Source of the DNA: Miscanthus floridulus
Taxonomy: Eukaryota; Streptophyta; Magnoliopsida; Poales; Poaceae
Direction of reading: 5' to 3'
Length of the DNA: 64,000 bases
Assembly: GCF_019320115.1 (NCBI RefSeq)
Contig: NC_089597.1
Span: 121,568,951-121,632,950, forward strand
Position 1 is the stretch's first letter. Every line of letters starts with the position of its first letter. Both the position numbers and the translations under genes were made by a program. Positions 22,807-34,454 of this stretch are shown here, in pieces. Below the pieces are notes generated by a model. That model saw only the letters and a program-made list of their open reading frames with translations. It did not search any database and had not been told where the DNA came from.

Positions 22807-22859
22807 CGCGAGCTATAGGGAAAAGAGAATTTCTATATTTATGGAGCTAGTTAGGGGAA
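20700..22859. repeat. Tandem array unit 4 (2,160 bp, last copy)
   Basis: Private differences include GGCTCAGTTG for GGCTCGGTTG near 20953, GTACGCAGAGAC for GTACGCACAGAC near 22288, and a C inside the A/G-rich tract near 22610. The (AT)n run has lost its internal GTT interruption (22777-22804). The array ends TTAGGGGAAAAC, then GGAAAA. The AAAC shared by both outer junctions is a short microhomology at the duplication breakpoints. Confidence 0.95.
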
Positions 22860-24291
22860 AACGGAAAAAAAAAAGGCGGACGAAAAAAATGGACTGAAAT
22901 TTTACCTCTTTATTATTAGATATAGGTATAAATTTAATGACGATGACTGTTCCTAGCAAATTAGTAGATGTTTCAACGGGTAATGAAAACATTTCGTCTC
23001 TGCCTGTACACGCGTCATGAAAACGCCCGCTTAGAGGAGTTCCACGCGTCCTTTTCGCTAATGGATTGTCTCACAGTTGCCTTGTGGTTTAAAGATGTAT
23101 TCAACGAAATCGTCAATATTCAAATACATTTTAAAATCAAACTTCATACCGTCATTTGACATATTTTGAAATCGTACTTCATTCTATCACTAGACAGACA
23201 CTATCTAACTCGTATGAGCTCAAACCGTGACTTCCAATCACATAAGAGATATGGAGGAGTGCGAGGACACTATGACGGTAGATAGAACACACAAATCTAT
23301 TATTAAAATACAAGGATGCAATAGGAATTTAATTTAGTGTATTTCTTATAGACAAGCATTCATCCTTGTATTTCTCATAATACATGCTCCAAAACAAGAT
23401 CTAACGTAAGTGTATATATTTAGATAAAATTCCGTTGAAGAATATTCTTTTGTGAAGATAGCATGCTTTCTTTTTATTGAGCAGGGACAAATGTTAGATC
23501 TAGAAAAAAATGTTTGATCTTCACAAGACAAATATTCTGAGTTTAGAAGAATATTCCAGATTTAGGGGTTAAAAATCCAAATTTAGATGAATGATATTAT
23601 ATGAATTATAATATCCGGTCCGTGTCCAATAGCAAGACATTTCCCAAAAAGGAATAAACGGCTGTGAGTAGTTGTCCTAAAGTTAATACTTGGTTTCGGT
23701 CAAGTCAACGTGTACGAATATAGTAGTTTTAAATAATATTAGTTCAAAATAAGTATTACCTCGAAACAAATGGCTCAACACCAAAATTGTTAATAAGTTT
23801 TTAAAATACTGCGATGAAGATGTATGTGGTACTTTCTGAGCTTATGTGCAAGTCTATGATGATGGCAATTTCAATCTAAGCATATGTCCAAGTCTATGAT
23901 GATGCTAATTAAAATCTGAGCATTTGTCCATGTCTATGATGATTTGTCCAGATCTTGATCATATGTCTCTTCCACTAAATGTTGGTCCTCATTTTGTTTA
24001 GAAAAAAATTCTGATTTTCTTGTTTTGGTAGTAACTCGGTCCTGGCAATTGTGTTGCTTTGTCTAGATGGATTTGCAAGAGAAGAGACACTTGCTTTTTG
24101 CTCGGGCTACTGCTCTTATCATGGCTATGTATCCATTCCTTTTTACTAGGATTAGAATGTTCACGACCTTGCTCACTTATGGGCCATTGAGCAAGATGGA
24201 TGAGGGGCGCCAAAAAAAAATTTAAACTTAATTTACAACTATAATGATGTAGAGTGTGTAAATATGTTTCGCATGAGAAGGGCTCCCCTTT
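22860..24291. other. AT-rich intergenic region
   Basis: No gene recognised. The only structure is a three-copy, 40-bp minisatellite at 23838-23957, built on AGCATATGTCCAAGTCTATG, with a final shorter copy. Confidence 0.6.
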
Positions 24292-24453
24292 TCAGGCTAT
24301 GCAATTGCTTAGAGAGGGGGGGGGGGGGGGTTGTGCCCCCACCCACCACCCCGCGCGCGTCCTTATCTACAATCTCTGTTGCTTCATATTTGATCAATAC
24401 TGCAGTACAACTAGGGCGAGCTCGGTGCACAGCTAGGGGCAGGGGCGACGACA
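24292..24453. repeat. Block repeated at 32943-33010
   Basis: CAGGCTATGCAATTGCTTAG followed by a G run, GTTGTGCCCCCACCC, and CTTATCTACAATCT recur at 32943-33010 in direct orientation with small changes. With the nested LTRs removed the two copies lie about 1.2 kb apart, so this is a local duplication that flanks the target site of the outer LTR. Confidence 0.7.
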
Positions 24454-24564
24454 AGCAGTGTCGGGAACCAATACTAGGGTATCCGAAGATGAGGAGCTAA
24501 TGGTCATCGACATTGATTCATCCGAGTAGTCAAGAGCGCGACTACAGCTCCAACCGACCCCCAG

Positions 24565-24990
24565 GTGCGTGGGCTCAGCCACGCCCGACCCCTTGGGTGC
24601 GGGCTCCGTCTCGCCCGACCCTAAGGACACGGGCTCCGTCTCACCCAACCTCGAGGCTGTGGGCTCCGCCTCACCTGACCCTAGGTGCGCGGGCTTTGTC
24701 TCGCCTGACCTCTGGGGGCGGGCTCCTCTTCGCTCGACCCCTTGGGTGCGGGCTCCGTCTCGCTCGACCCCAAGGACGCAGGCTTTGTCTCGCCCAACCT
24801 CGAGGCCACGGGCTCCGCCTTGCCCAACCCCGAGGCCGCGAGCTCCGTCTCGCTCGACCCCAGGTGCGTGGGCTTTGCCTCACCTAGCCTCTGGGGGCGA
24901 GCTCTGCTTCGCCCGACCCCAAGGACGCGGTCTCCGTCTCGTCCAACCTCGAGGCCGTGGGCCCCACCTCGTCCGACGAGGACCCATACC
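24565..24990. repeat. 33-bp minisatellite in the Tat-like LTR
   Basis: About a dozen imperfect units, each close to GGGCTCCGTCTCGCCCGACC followed by a variable 13 bp such as CCAAGGACGC. Because the period is a multiple of three, all frames stay open and give repetitive Pro/Arg/Ser peptides. I treat these frames as by-products of the repeat, not as a gene. Confidence 0.85.
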
Positions 24991-25607
24991 ACCGCCAACC
25001 ACTCCAGGTCCAAGCGTATGGGCCTGGGTCAAAATTCTGACGCCGAGAAAGAGACCGGCACGCCCCGATGTAACCCGTGGCCATGACGGGCCATACCTGA
25101 GGGTTCACATCAAGAACAACGTCGGGCGTATCGGTGCTGTTCTATCTAACCATCGTACAAACACTGATAGGCGCGTCAGTTCACCACGACGCCCGTCGGG
25201 ACGGAATGGGATGCCATGACCGGTAGACGACGCCTGCGCATGGCGTCAGTGACGAACAGGGCTGCAACATGGAGCCATCCCTGTTGACGTCTATAGGATC
25301 GGTGGGACTGAAAGCTCTAGTTTGGTTTTGGTGAATTGATGAAACCCTAAGTGCTAAACTAGTTTATCAAGTGATCATGAGATAGGTAGCACATTCCAAG
25401 TGGTGAAGCAAATGAAGATCATGACATGATGATGGCGATGCCATGGTGATGATCAAGTGCTTGGACTTGAAAAGAAGAAAGAGAAAAACAAAAGGCTCAA
25501 GGCAAAGGTATAAGTGGTAGGAGCCATTTTTGTTTTGGTGATCGAGACACTTAGTGAGTGTGATTACATTTAGAATCGATAGCCATACTATTAAGAGGGG
25601 TGAAACT

Positions 25608-28600
25608 TGTGGCAGAACCACCTAATCTAATGCCTCACAGGAGTGCTTGTCTTCCATTAGACACTAAGCACTCAGGGAAGAACACTAAATTACCCGGTTT
25701 CGTCGGACACGCTCCAGGGGAGAACCCGAAAATCCACGTTTTTGCCATCAAGATCACAAATGAGAGAATAAAGCTTACATCACTCGTAACCATTTCTTAC
25801 ATCACTTTTAATACAACATCAGAGTATAATATTTATTAATTTAACAGCGGAATGAAATCATGTTATCAGAGTTATAAACAAGTCAATATACAGCGGAATA
25901 TAAACATGTGATCAGAATTACAGCGGAAATAAATATCTAATCATGGCATGATGAAGTATGGATAATAAACTACAACAGGTTATGAACTTTCATTTATAAA
26001 AACATTTGGTGAGAGTTATAATTAAAAACTACATCACAGCGTAAAGGAAATCCTCTCTGAGCCCACCAGGAGGAATCCACACACAAAGGTCAGCTCAAGC
26101 GTCCACCTGTCACCTGCAACAGGGGGGAATAAAACCCTGAGTACTCAATTGTACTCAGCAAGACTTACCCGGCAGGAGAAAAGAAAAAACTCCAAGGATA
26201 TGAAAGGCCATCTGGCTTGTGGGTTTATTGCATTTGCAGAAAGCATTACTAAGCGTGCGTCCTTATGTTCGATTTTTATTAATAGCCGTATTGATTCATT
26301 AACTAACCATTCTATGTAAGCACCTGTGCTACTTTCAAGCATGTGGTAAGCAATCAGATTTCTTTTGTCCATCTTCCATCTTTCATCTTTCAGTTCTTAC
26401 TACGATGCTAAATCGTAGACAAGCCGTACCGGATAGCCCGGCGATTCGCGAATCAATGCCCCCAGCTGGGTACCCCAAAAACACACGCCCCGCTTGTACC
26501 CCGAGCACAAGCAGGATCAACCCATCACTCTCCTGTCCCGGGTGTTCAGGTCCCCGTCCAAACTGGGACTCCAAGCCCCCGCCCCTGAGTCCCGGACTCA
26601 GTGCGGTGCAAGGACCTCCTCCACCAAAAACAAACCCTGATAGTCGGTCCGGAAAGAGCCGGATCCGCGACAAGAGAGCAACAAGTTTTCCAAGCGCCCA
26701 TACACAAGTATGTGCTCGGGATAATAAGTCTGTGACCTGCCCAGAGTCATATGCAACGATCGGTCCTTAACCGACTAGACAGGAAAAAACGGTGTAATCA
26801 AGCTATGACCTGCCTCCGCGGCGACACAACTTCTTACACCCACCAATACCCAAACCATATCCCTGCCCGGTCACCATTTTCCTTTCCACCATTTTATATT
26901 TTCCAAGTGATAGTAATCCAATACTATATTTCCTATCTCTCACGAGTGACAGGCAATCACTCGACTTCTACCGGAGTCCTGTAGCATAGCATTCTACACG
27001 ATCCTGTCATACTAGTAAGACTCATAGGAATAAAGATATATATATGCAAGTGGGTTTCATTCAACTCCTTAAAACTTAATGCACAAATATTATTTAAACT
27101 GCAGAAAGTAGGGGTTATGCACCGAGGCTTGCCTGGGTAAAATATAATCAGAAGTTAGCTTTCCATCATGGCGACATGATCTCCAAAAGTACCATTCCTC
27201 TAGCAACTCCCGATGACTCCGTGATCCACCGACGTCCCTATTATGATATGCAATGTAATGCCATGCAAAGATATAATTAATTGACTGCAATCGTGACTCG
27301 TATAATATGACGTACGCCTCTCAAGTTAACGGGCTAGTTCTAACGACGACCGTACTTAGGCTACATATACACGTTGTCGGATAAGACACTATTTCTCACA
27401 ATTCTTTTAGTTATATAAACCAACGGTGTTTCTTTATCCCATTGTATCGGTTTAATCGTTATTCAAAATAGAGCATCATTATCTATTTAGTAAACTAATT
27501 ATTCTTGAGCTACAAAAATTACAGAGAGTAGATACTGATATTAGTAGTTTACTGTCAAATTTTTAGAGTCAACACTATTACCGATTTATCCCGGAAATTC
27601 CTACAAGTTCATCTTTTAGCAATATTAAGCATTTTAAAATACTTATATAGCTCCCAAAAATATTGCCAAACTTTGTGAACAAAATATACTAACATGAAGA
27701 GCATGATTTTGGGGGACTAACAAAACTGATTTCGCTATTTTTGGACTCCTATGCTATTTTATTTTTATTTTACAAGTTTACTTCCCCACTAAATTACCAA
27801 TTGCTTTAGAAAAACAAAAGGCATCAGCTGTCACCAAAATGGCCCACAGCAGGTGCCTCAGCGTGGCCCGCATTCCGGCACGTGCGGCAGCAGCCCACGG
27901 CGCGCACGGTAGGCCGGCCCAGCGACCAGGCGCGGCCAGTGGCGTGGCCAGGCCAGCAGCGCGGAAGCAGGCCGACCAAGCGGGCCACAGGCGCGGCGGT
28001 GGCGTGGCTCAAGCAAACTGGCCCACGCGGCCAGGAGGCCTGCGCGCGCCATCGTTTCGTAGAAACAACCCTAGCTTTCAACGGAATCAACCTATAGTCC
28101 TATGTACTATTCCTATAGACCGCGGCTTCGCAAGAACACCCTTCTAAACCTTCGTCCTTGCAACGGGGAGGTCCCCGATGCCTCTCCATCCATCGGCGCG
28201 GCAGCCAGCGGCACCAGGCGACTACATCGGCCAACTAGGACACCCTACTGCTTATCTAGGGAGTTGACTCTCACCTGCGGGTCCTCGCGCATGGATGGGT
28301 GGCGGTTGGGAAGTCGGAGGTGCACTGGAACGGCTCCCCTGCGATGACGGCAATCTGCAACGGTGGTGGCGGTGTTCCGGTGAGCCGAGGCATCAAAGGA
28401 GTGGTAGGGGTGGCGGGTGAGCTCCAGTGACTCACCACGAACCAGGCTGGGGTGACGGCTCGGTCAGAGACTCTCCGAATGACGCTGACCACGTGCGCCC
28501 GGATGGCGCGGCGGCGCACCGCGACAGCACGACCACATCAGCGGAAGCTAGGAGGCGGTAGAGGTTCAAGTGAGGTACGCAGGGTGGAGCGGAGGTAGAG

Positions 28601-29861
28601 GCGAGGCTAGCGGTGCAACAAACTTGACTCGAGGTGAACACTTGAGCTATTGCAGTGGTCGCGGCCGAGCCCGGCCTTAATGGCGTGGTGGGGTGAAAAC
28701 CTCCAAATTGGGGTACGGTGGTGGTCGGTTGAGAGGATGGAGGGGTCGGCCAGTCAACCAACATTAAGACGAAGTCGGAGCCGCTGTGAATTTGGCGCTG
28801 GTGGTCCCGAGCAGCCAGCCTACGGTGGCGGCCCCGTCGGCCGTGGCAAGCAGAGGAGGGGAAATGAAAATGCTAAGTCCGAGCTCCGGTCACGTCCGCA
28901 ACAGGATGGGGCGACGTGATTGGCACAGTAGGAGCGGCTCGCGCGCTGGGCCAGACCACGACGTGCGCCCACAGACGGCCGAGTTGCGAGGCGTGAGCGG
29001 CCAGCCGACCAGCCAGCAGCGCAGGCGAGCAGGGCCTAGATGCGACGCGCGCGCTGACCCCAGGCAACATAGCTTCACCGCGTGCAACGTGGAGGGGACA
29101 GTGGGACAGCGCGGGCAGGCGCACACGCAAACCTCCGAGAGGAGGTAGCAGCAGCCACTGTGGTGGGACAACGTGCAGGGCGGTTGTGGGCTCGGCGTGG
29201 CCAGCGCTCAGCCGGGCATGGCCCAAGCGTGCAGAGACGCACGGTGACCGCTACCCAAGGGCCAAAAGGGCGAAATCATTGCCGTGCACACTTTTTAAAG
29301 CGGTGCCAAGGCCACCAAACAGCGAGGTTAAGGTTCGGCCAACTTCGCTAATCCAAGGTCCATGCTACCAGCTAGCTAGGAAAACACCCGGCGCGACCAA
29401 AGAGCGACTAGGGTAAAAGATACGAGAAGGCCAACATGAGTTCGTCGTATAGCGCGTCGGTTCGCGAACAGAGCACCGAACGTAGCTCTTCGTGCGTTCT
29501 GAGAGTTTCGAGCCATTCTTGGGATAACCCCGCTACGTCCAACAATTCTACGAACCACTCCACACCAAAACACTTACGATGATACAACTAGCGATACAAT
29601 AATATAAAGTTAACGTTCAAGAAAATTAGCTAGAATTTAAATACTAATACGCCATCGCCTATCGTTTCCGATTTAGGAAGTTATAACTTTTAGTTTTGAC
29701 TGCATCCCAGAACTATTCAACTAGCTAGTGCGATATAACTTGCCACGAGTGATACTTTAAAACCTAAGTTAAGATTTTTAAAGACTCGGAAACTCGTTTC
29801 GGTAAAACCTGTTAGGTCGAAATTATGGCGCTAAATAGGATCATAACACCGGGGTGTTACA
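25608..29861 (-). mobile_element. Inner solo LTR, Tekay/Del-like Ty3-gypsy, about 4.25 kb
   Basis: Read on the minus strand it starts TGTAACACCCCGGTGTTATG and ends GGTTCTGCCACA. A 5-bp target duplication AAACT flanks it (25603-25607 and 29862-29866), and the intact copia LTR at 3504-5483 shows the empty site. The start sequence is typical of the Tekay/Del chromovirus lineage, whose LTRs are known to be several kilobases long. I find no repeat within it and no gag-pol, so a single 4,254-bp LTR is the simplest reading. GC-rich open frames at about 27840-29420 have no recognisable motif. Confidence 0.85.
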
Positions 29862-30115
29862 AAACTCATATCGAAATGCGGTTATCAAAGTGCCACTAGA
29901 TGCTCTAACTCATTGCATATGCATTTAGGATCTAGTGGAGTGCTAACATCCTTGAAAATATTTGTGAAAATATGCTAACACACATATGCACAAGTGGTTG
30001 GCACATTTGAGCAAGGGTAAGAAACTTCACCGACGGAGTGTCCACCCGTAGAGTGCGGACAGTCCGACAGTGCCACCGGCGCCCTATACAGAAAAGACAG
30101 GATTTCACAGAGTGA

Positions 30116-30533
30116 CCGGACGCTGGATGAGTGCGTCCGGTCCTGCTGAGGTGGCAGTGCACAGAGGAGACACTGTGTGACCGGATGCTAGGTGAGTCCG
30201 GTCGCGAGTGGAGGCTTACTGGAAATGATCGAACGCTGGGGTCCTGCGTCCGGTCATGATCTAACTGACGCGTTCGATCACAGTTGGAACCTTACTGGAA
30301 GTGACCAGACGCTAGGGTCCTGCGTTCGGTCATGGCACTGTGCTGCGTCCGGTCATTACTTGACCGTTGAGATCGGGCGCTCAGTATTTGAAGAGAGGGA
30401 TGACATAGCAGCCATCCGTTGACCAAACGCTGGCAGGGTGCATTCGGTCGATATGACCGGAGCGTCCGGTCACCCCAAGTTGTGCCTAGTGAAGGGGTAC
30501 AACGACTCTATTTCGTGGGGGCTTCTATTTAAG
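30116..30533 (+). promoter_or_regulatory. Inverted-site array plus TATA-like box in the middle LTR
   Basis: Degenerate GACCGGACGC and GCGTCCGGTC sites alternate from 30116 to 30471, several with one or two substitutions (GACCAGACGC, GCATTCGGTC). The array ends about 53 bp before CTATTTAAG (30525-30533). The layout equals that of the better-preserved array at 4391-4861. Confidence 0.55.
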
Positions 30534-31891
30534 CCCCATGGCCGGCTCTAGCTCACCCTCTTGGCTATTTGCATTGAGATAGCAATCTTATGAGCTTAGC
30601 CAAAGCCCTCCCACTCATCTCCATCATAGATTCATCATCTTTGTGAGATTGAGAGTGAATCCAACTGTATTGCTTGAGTGTTTGCATCTAGAGACACTTG
30701 GTGTTCGTGTTTCGCTGCGGGATTCACTTGTTACTCTTGGTGGTTGCCGTCACCTAGACGGCTTGGAGCAGCGAGGATCATCGAGCGGAGGTTGGTGATT
30801 GTCTCCGACTCCGATCGTGGTGCTTGTGAGGGGTTCTTGACATTTCCCTGGCGGAGAGCCAAAAGGTACTCTAGTGGATTGCTCATGGCTTGTATGATCC
30901 TCATCTTGTGTTGGTTGTGCGGCACCCTATTGAGGGTTTAGCGTGTGATGCCAATTAGCGCATGAACCTCCAAGTGAGTAAATCGCCACAACGAGGACTA
31001 GCTTGTCGGCAAGCAAGTGAACCTCGGTAAAAAATCATTGTGTTCATCATTTGATTCTGAGGTAATTGGTCTTCATTCTTGTGATTGATTGGTTCACTCC
31101 TCGACACGGCGGTATAAACAACTTGCTCACTCTCTTTACAATACCGCAAACTAGTTGTTAAGCTCTTTAGTGTAGCTAGTTGTGAGAGCTTGTTAGTTTG
31201 GTTAGTGCGGCTCTTTAGTTAGCCTTTGAGAGCACACTAACTTAGTGTAGTGACATAGCTATTGTGTGGATAGACACTATATTAACTAGAATTGTGGTTG
31301 GTGGCTTGCATTTTTAGTAGGCTAGCGCAATACTTGCTTCGCCCCATAATTGTCTAACCATTCTATTAAGTGTTGTTGTAGAAATTTTTAATAGGCTATT
31401 CACCCCTCCTCTAGCCATTAGGACCTTTTAGGGACCCGCATGAAGGAGAAGAAGGACCTGGCGATCCTGAAGGCCTTCTTCTCTCTCTCGTTCTTCTCTT
31501 TTTCCTCCGCTATAACTCGCGCTTTCCCTTGGCCTATAAAAGGGAAAGCAGGGCGCCCCATGAGAGGGCCGCTCGATCGACCCATCGAGACCCGATCGGA
31601 TCCAGATCCACATAAGAGCATGATACGAACACATGGTTGAGCAGCGATCGAGCTCTTAGCACCTGTTCACTCCTTCCACCAGAGACTTGGGATCATTTCC
31701 CTCTCTCGCTCGTTTATAACCCCTACTACAAACTTTTAGTGCTAGTAACACAAGTAGTAACGACGAACTGGACTTAGGGACTTTCTGCCCGAACCAGTAT
31801 AAACCTCATGTCCTCTAAGCACACCATCCAAGCCAGACGTGCAATACTAGAAATTTACTCGTCGGTGGTAACTCAAAACACCGATAAGCAG

Positions 31892-33029
31892 CGACGGTGA
31901 AGTAGGCCCTCGAGGAAGCACAGCCTCTAGGTCGTCGATCTCTCCACGGTGGCCTACGGCGGGCGGTCCGCTGTCGATGGCTCACGTGGCATTCAGCCAC
32001 GCTCGGCTGGCGAGCGCGGCGTCCTCCGACCTCTCATAAGTTGCCTTGTGAACCTCGGCTCGTCGGGCATCCTTCTCCGCCCACACAAGCCAGGCGGCCT
32101 CTAGGACAGCTTTGAGATCTTCCAGCCGTGAGCCATATCCCCCCGTTAGGAGCTTTAGGAAACTATTTTTTTTGCTTGGCTATGAACGCAAATCTAGTGA
32201 TGACATGTCCACAGACTGCTCCAACGAAAGTGATGACCAAGCCCCCGCCGACCTCGCTGGAGGTCACGGTGAGGGTGTTGCCCATTCTCAGTGCTCTGAG
32301 AGGACGGTTGGGGGTGGGGGTTGGGGACGATTGGGGGTGAGTGGGTTGGGGTGATGGTTAGTGAGTTCGAGGGCGGGGGTGAACGATGATCTCTTTGACC
32401 TTATCATCCATCGTGCCATTGACTGCGCCATTGCCGTCTAGGGTAGTATTCTTTGGTGAGAAGCTTTTCACTTGTCTTGGCCAAATTCGAGCAAAGGCGA
32501 CTGGAAGAGGATGCCGAGCCTAGTGGCGGTGGGTGGGTGGCATCCAGCCTCCAGCGCCTCTAGATCCATCGAAATTGTTAGGGGTGCCACGAGCACGCGT
32601 ACATTGGACCCACAGTCCTAGATGCTCTGTCTTGTCCAACCAAAGTTCGCGTACATTGGGCGTCTTGCATGGATTTGAGCCGGACAACCGAAAAGGCCTC
32701 ACCAAAGCTTAGTTCCCTCAAGGACAATGGCGCAGTGGATAATAGCGATGAGATCTCTGTTCACCCTCACCCCTAAACTCACTAACAATCTATGCCCTCA
32801 CCCCCCCTCACCCCCAACCGTCCTCTCACGAGCATGGGCACCTTCCTCACCATGAAGTCTGCGTGCTCGCCGCGGGCCTGGCCGCCACTTGGCTATTTGG
32901 AGCGGGGAGATCGAGGCTGAGCACGACCTGTATCCTCCTTATTCAGGCTATGCAATTTGCTTAGGGAGGGGGGTTGTGCCCCCACCCGCGTCCCTATCTA
33001 TAATCTTTTTTGCTTCCCCAGTAGAGTCT
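31892..33029. repeat. Foldback region (arms 32268-32394 and 32750-32852)
   Basis: The left arm reads GGTGAGGGTGTTGCCCATTC, GAGAGGACGGTTGGGGGTG, GGTTAGTGAGTT, GGGGGTGAAC. Its reverse complement lies at 32750-32852 with moderate divergence, separated by about 355 bp. The transcript of either strand could fold into a long hairpin. I see no TIR-type ends or target duplication. The remainder of the interval shows no gene. Confidence 0.65.
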
Positions 33030-33705
33030 ACTAGATGCGCTATAGTTTAGTGCCATGGTGGGCATCGAGCTAGATCCAGTAACTGGCTGGCGCCTTAACA
33101 CGCCTGCAGGAGCTGATGTTGAAATGTAAGGCGATGAAGTGACTAGCTGATCACTGGCCCAGCAGATTAAACTGCTGAACAATGGGCCTGAGGTATGCAT
33201 CCGTATCCATCGGTGTTCGTCAGCAGCCGGGAGCACTGCGTTCTTCACGCCTCACGAGTCACGATCGATCGGCCATGGGCCGATACAAAAAAATCACACC
33301 GTGGACCGTGTGGCTGCAGGCGGTAGCCCGGGGAGCACGGGATGAATGGACCGGACGCCAGGCAAGTTTCGCCACGACCATGCCCTCACCCTCGCCCTAG
33401 CGCTTTGCTGACACAGGGGAAAAAGGGAAGGGGTCACGAACAAATTGGAGGGGTTGCGCCTGCTGCACGAGGGCAGGATGCCGCCGACAGGTGCTCGTGG
33501 AATCTCCATGTAATATATCGATGATTTCCTTTTTTTCCCGCGCAAACTCACTCGGCCCATATATAGAGGCCCTAGGTCGTCGCCGCCCATAAATGGACCA
33601 TCATGCTAAGAAAGTTCCGTCGAGAAAGGCCTGAGATAAATACACTAGAGGCGAACGGGGCTTAGCCCAGACCCCAAAGAGAGAGAGAGAAGAAAAAATT
33701 ATTTG
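33030..33705. repeat. Right copy of the block duplicated from 10.4-11.7 kb
   Basis: Direct-repeat partner of 10478-11695. Shared landmarks are AAGTGACTAGCTGA, TCACGATCGATCGGCCA, AAAATCACACCGTGGACC, GCTCGTGGAATCTCC, CGGCCCATATATAGAGGCCC and GGCTTAGCCCAGA. This copy is more compact (about 0.65 kb against 1.2 kb). No coding content recognised. Confidence 0.75.
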
Positions 33706-34454
33706 GAGACAAAATAATGAGAACAGCACCAAAAAAGAGAAGAAAACTGAATGTCTTAATACAGCCTCGTCTCACATTTCAGAAATTTTGTTCACAAATG
33801 GGAATGTCACATTTGTTTCAAATGTAGTAAACACGATTCAGATCAAAGGTACGAAGTGTCTAGGCCGATGCTCACAATACACATATTGCTCAATCTCATC
33901 ATGAATTTAGATTTATGCCATACTTTGTTTGTGTAAATGCAGTCACACTAGACGAAAATATAACGTCCAGAATAGAACAAGTTTATATTGGTTGTCTTAA
34001 GATGCATTATCAAAATGGAATATGTTAATCGTTCTAGGAAACTTTTTTTTACAACATCACATAGTTTATATTAGAATCTGTCTACTGAACATTCAGTTGA
34101 TTTTGGGCTCCCTAGCAACCGGTTGTTTCAAAGCCCCAAAACAACCGGAAAAACAAAAAAAGAAACAATAGGTTGTTCCAAACCAATGAAACAACCGATT
34201 TATAAAACCACAGGATCAACACTAACAGCTTCTGTGCTTTGCTGTTGTAGGCCCAAAAATTGAGAAAGAAAAGGCCCAAACAACAAAAAGGCAATAGGCC
34301 CAAAAGCCCTATTGATTCACCCAACGTACTGGTATGTAACACTAGTCTTGAATAGCTTAACACCATCAAAGCTACATAAAACAAAAGATACACATAAAAA
34401 TCTACATGACAAATAGACAAAAAAATAATATACAAAAATAAAAATGAAAAAATA
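33706..34454. other. AT-rich intergenic region
   Basis: No gene. 34110-34210 has several inverted copies of AACAACCGGTT-like words (GGTTGTTTCAAAGC, GAAACAACCG) that could form small hairpins. Nothing else stands out. Confidence 0.45.

Larger units (their letters stand above)
25309..31430 (+). mobile_element. Middle solo LTR, SIRE/Maximus-like Ty1-copia (one nested insertion inside)
   Basis: It starts TGAAAGCTCTAG and ends TAGGACCTTTTA (the CA end has mutated to TA). The target duplication is GGGAC (25304-25308 and 31431-31435). Net of the nested gypsy LTR the length is about 1,863 bp, close to the 1,980-bp copy at 3504-5483 with which it aligns throughout, in the opposite orientation. A TATA-like CTATTTAAG lies at 30525-30533. 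There is no internal region, so it is a solo LTR. It is the host of the Tekay-like LTR and the guest of the Tat-like LTR. Confidence 0.9.
24459..31886 (+). mobile_element. Outer solo LTR, Tat-like Ty3-gypsy (two nested insertions inside)
   Basis: It starts TGTCGGGAACCA and ends AAAACACCGATA; the final CA has mutated to TA. A perfect 5-bp target duplication AGCAG flanks it (24454-24458 and 31887-31891). Without the nested copia LTR and its duplicated 5 bp it is about 1,301 bp. A TATA box, TATAAAAG (31535-31542), shows plus orientation. The distal part (CCAGTATAAACC, TCTAAGCACACCATCC) is homologous to the LTR end at 57965, read in reverse. There is no internal region, so it is a solo LTR. Assignment to the Tat lineage rests on the TGTCGG...CACCGA termini and is moderate. 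Confidence 0.85.

Noticed and set aside
14131..22859. Centromeric satellite array
   Set aside because: The unit is 2.2 kb, only four copies exist, and it includes MITE and gene relic sequence, unlike the short grass centromere satellites.
24569..25219. 216-residue open frame as a proline-rich protein gene
   Set aside because: It is the translation of a 33-bp minisatellite inside an LTR; other frames are equally open.
27839..29420. GC-rich open frames as genes
   Set aside because: They lie entirely inside the 4.25-kb Tekay-like LTR and show no motif; GC-rich LTR sequence explains them.
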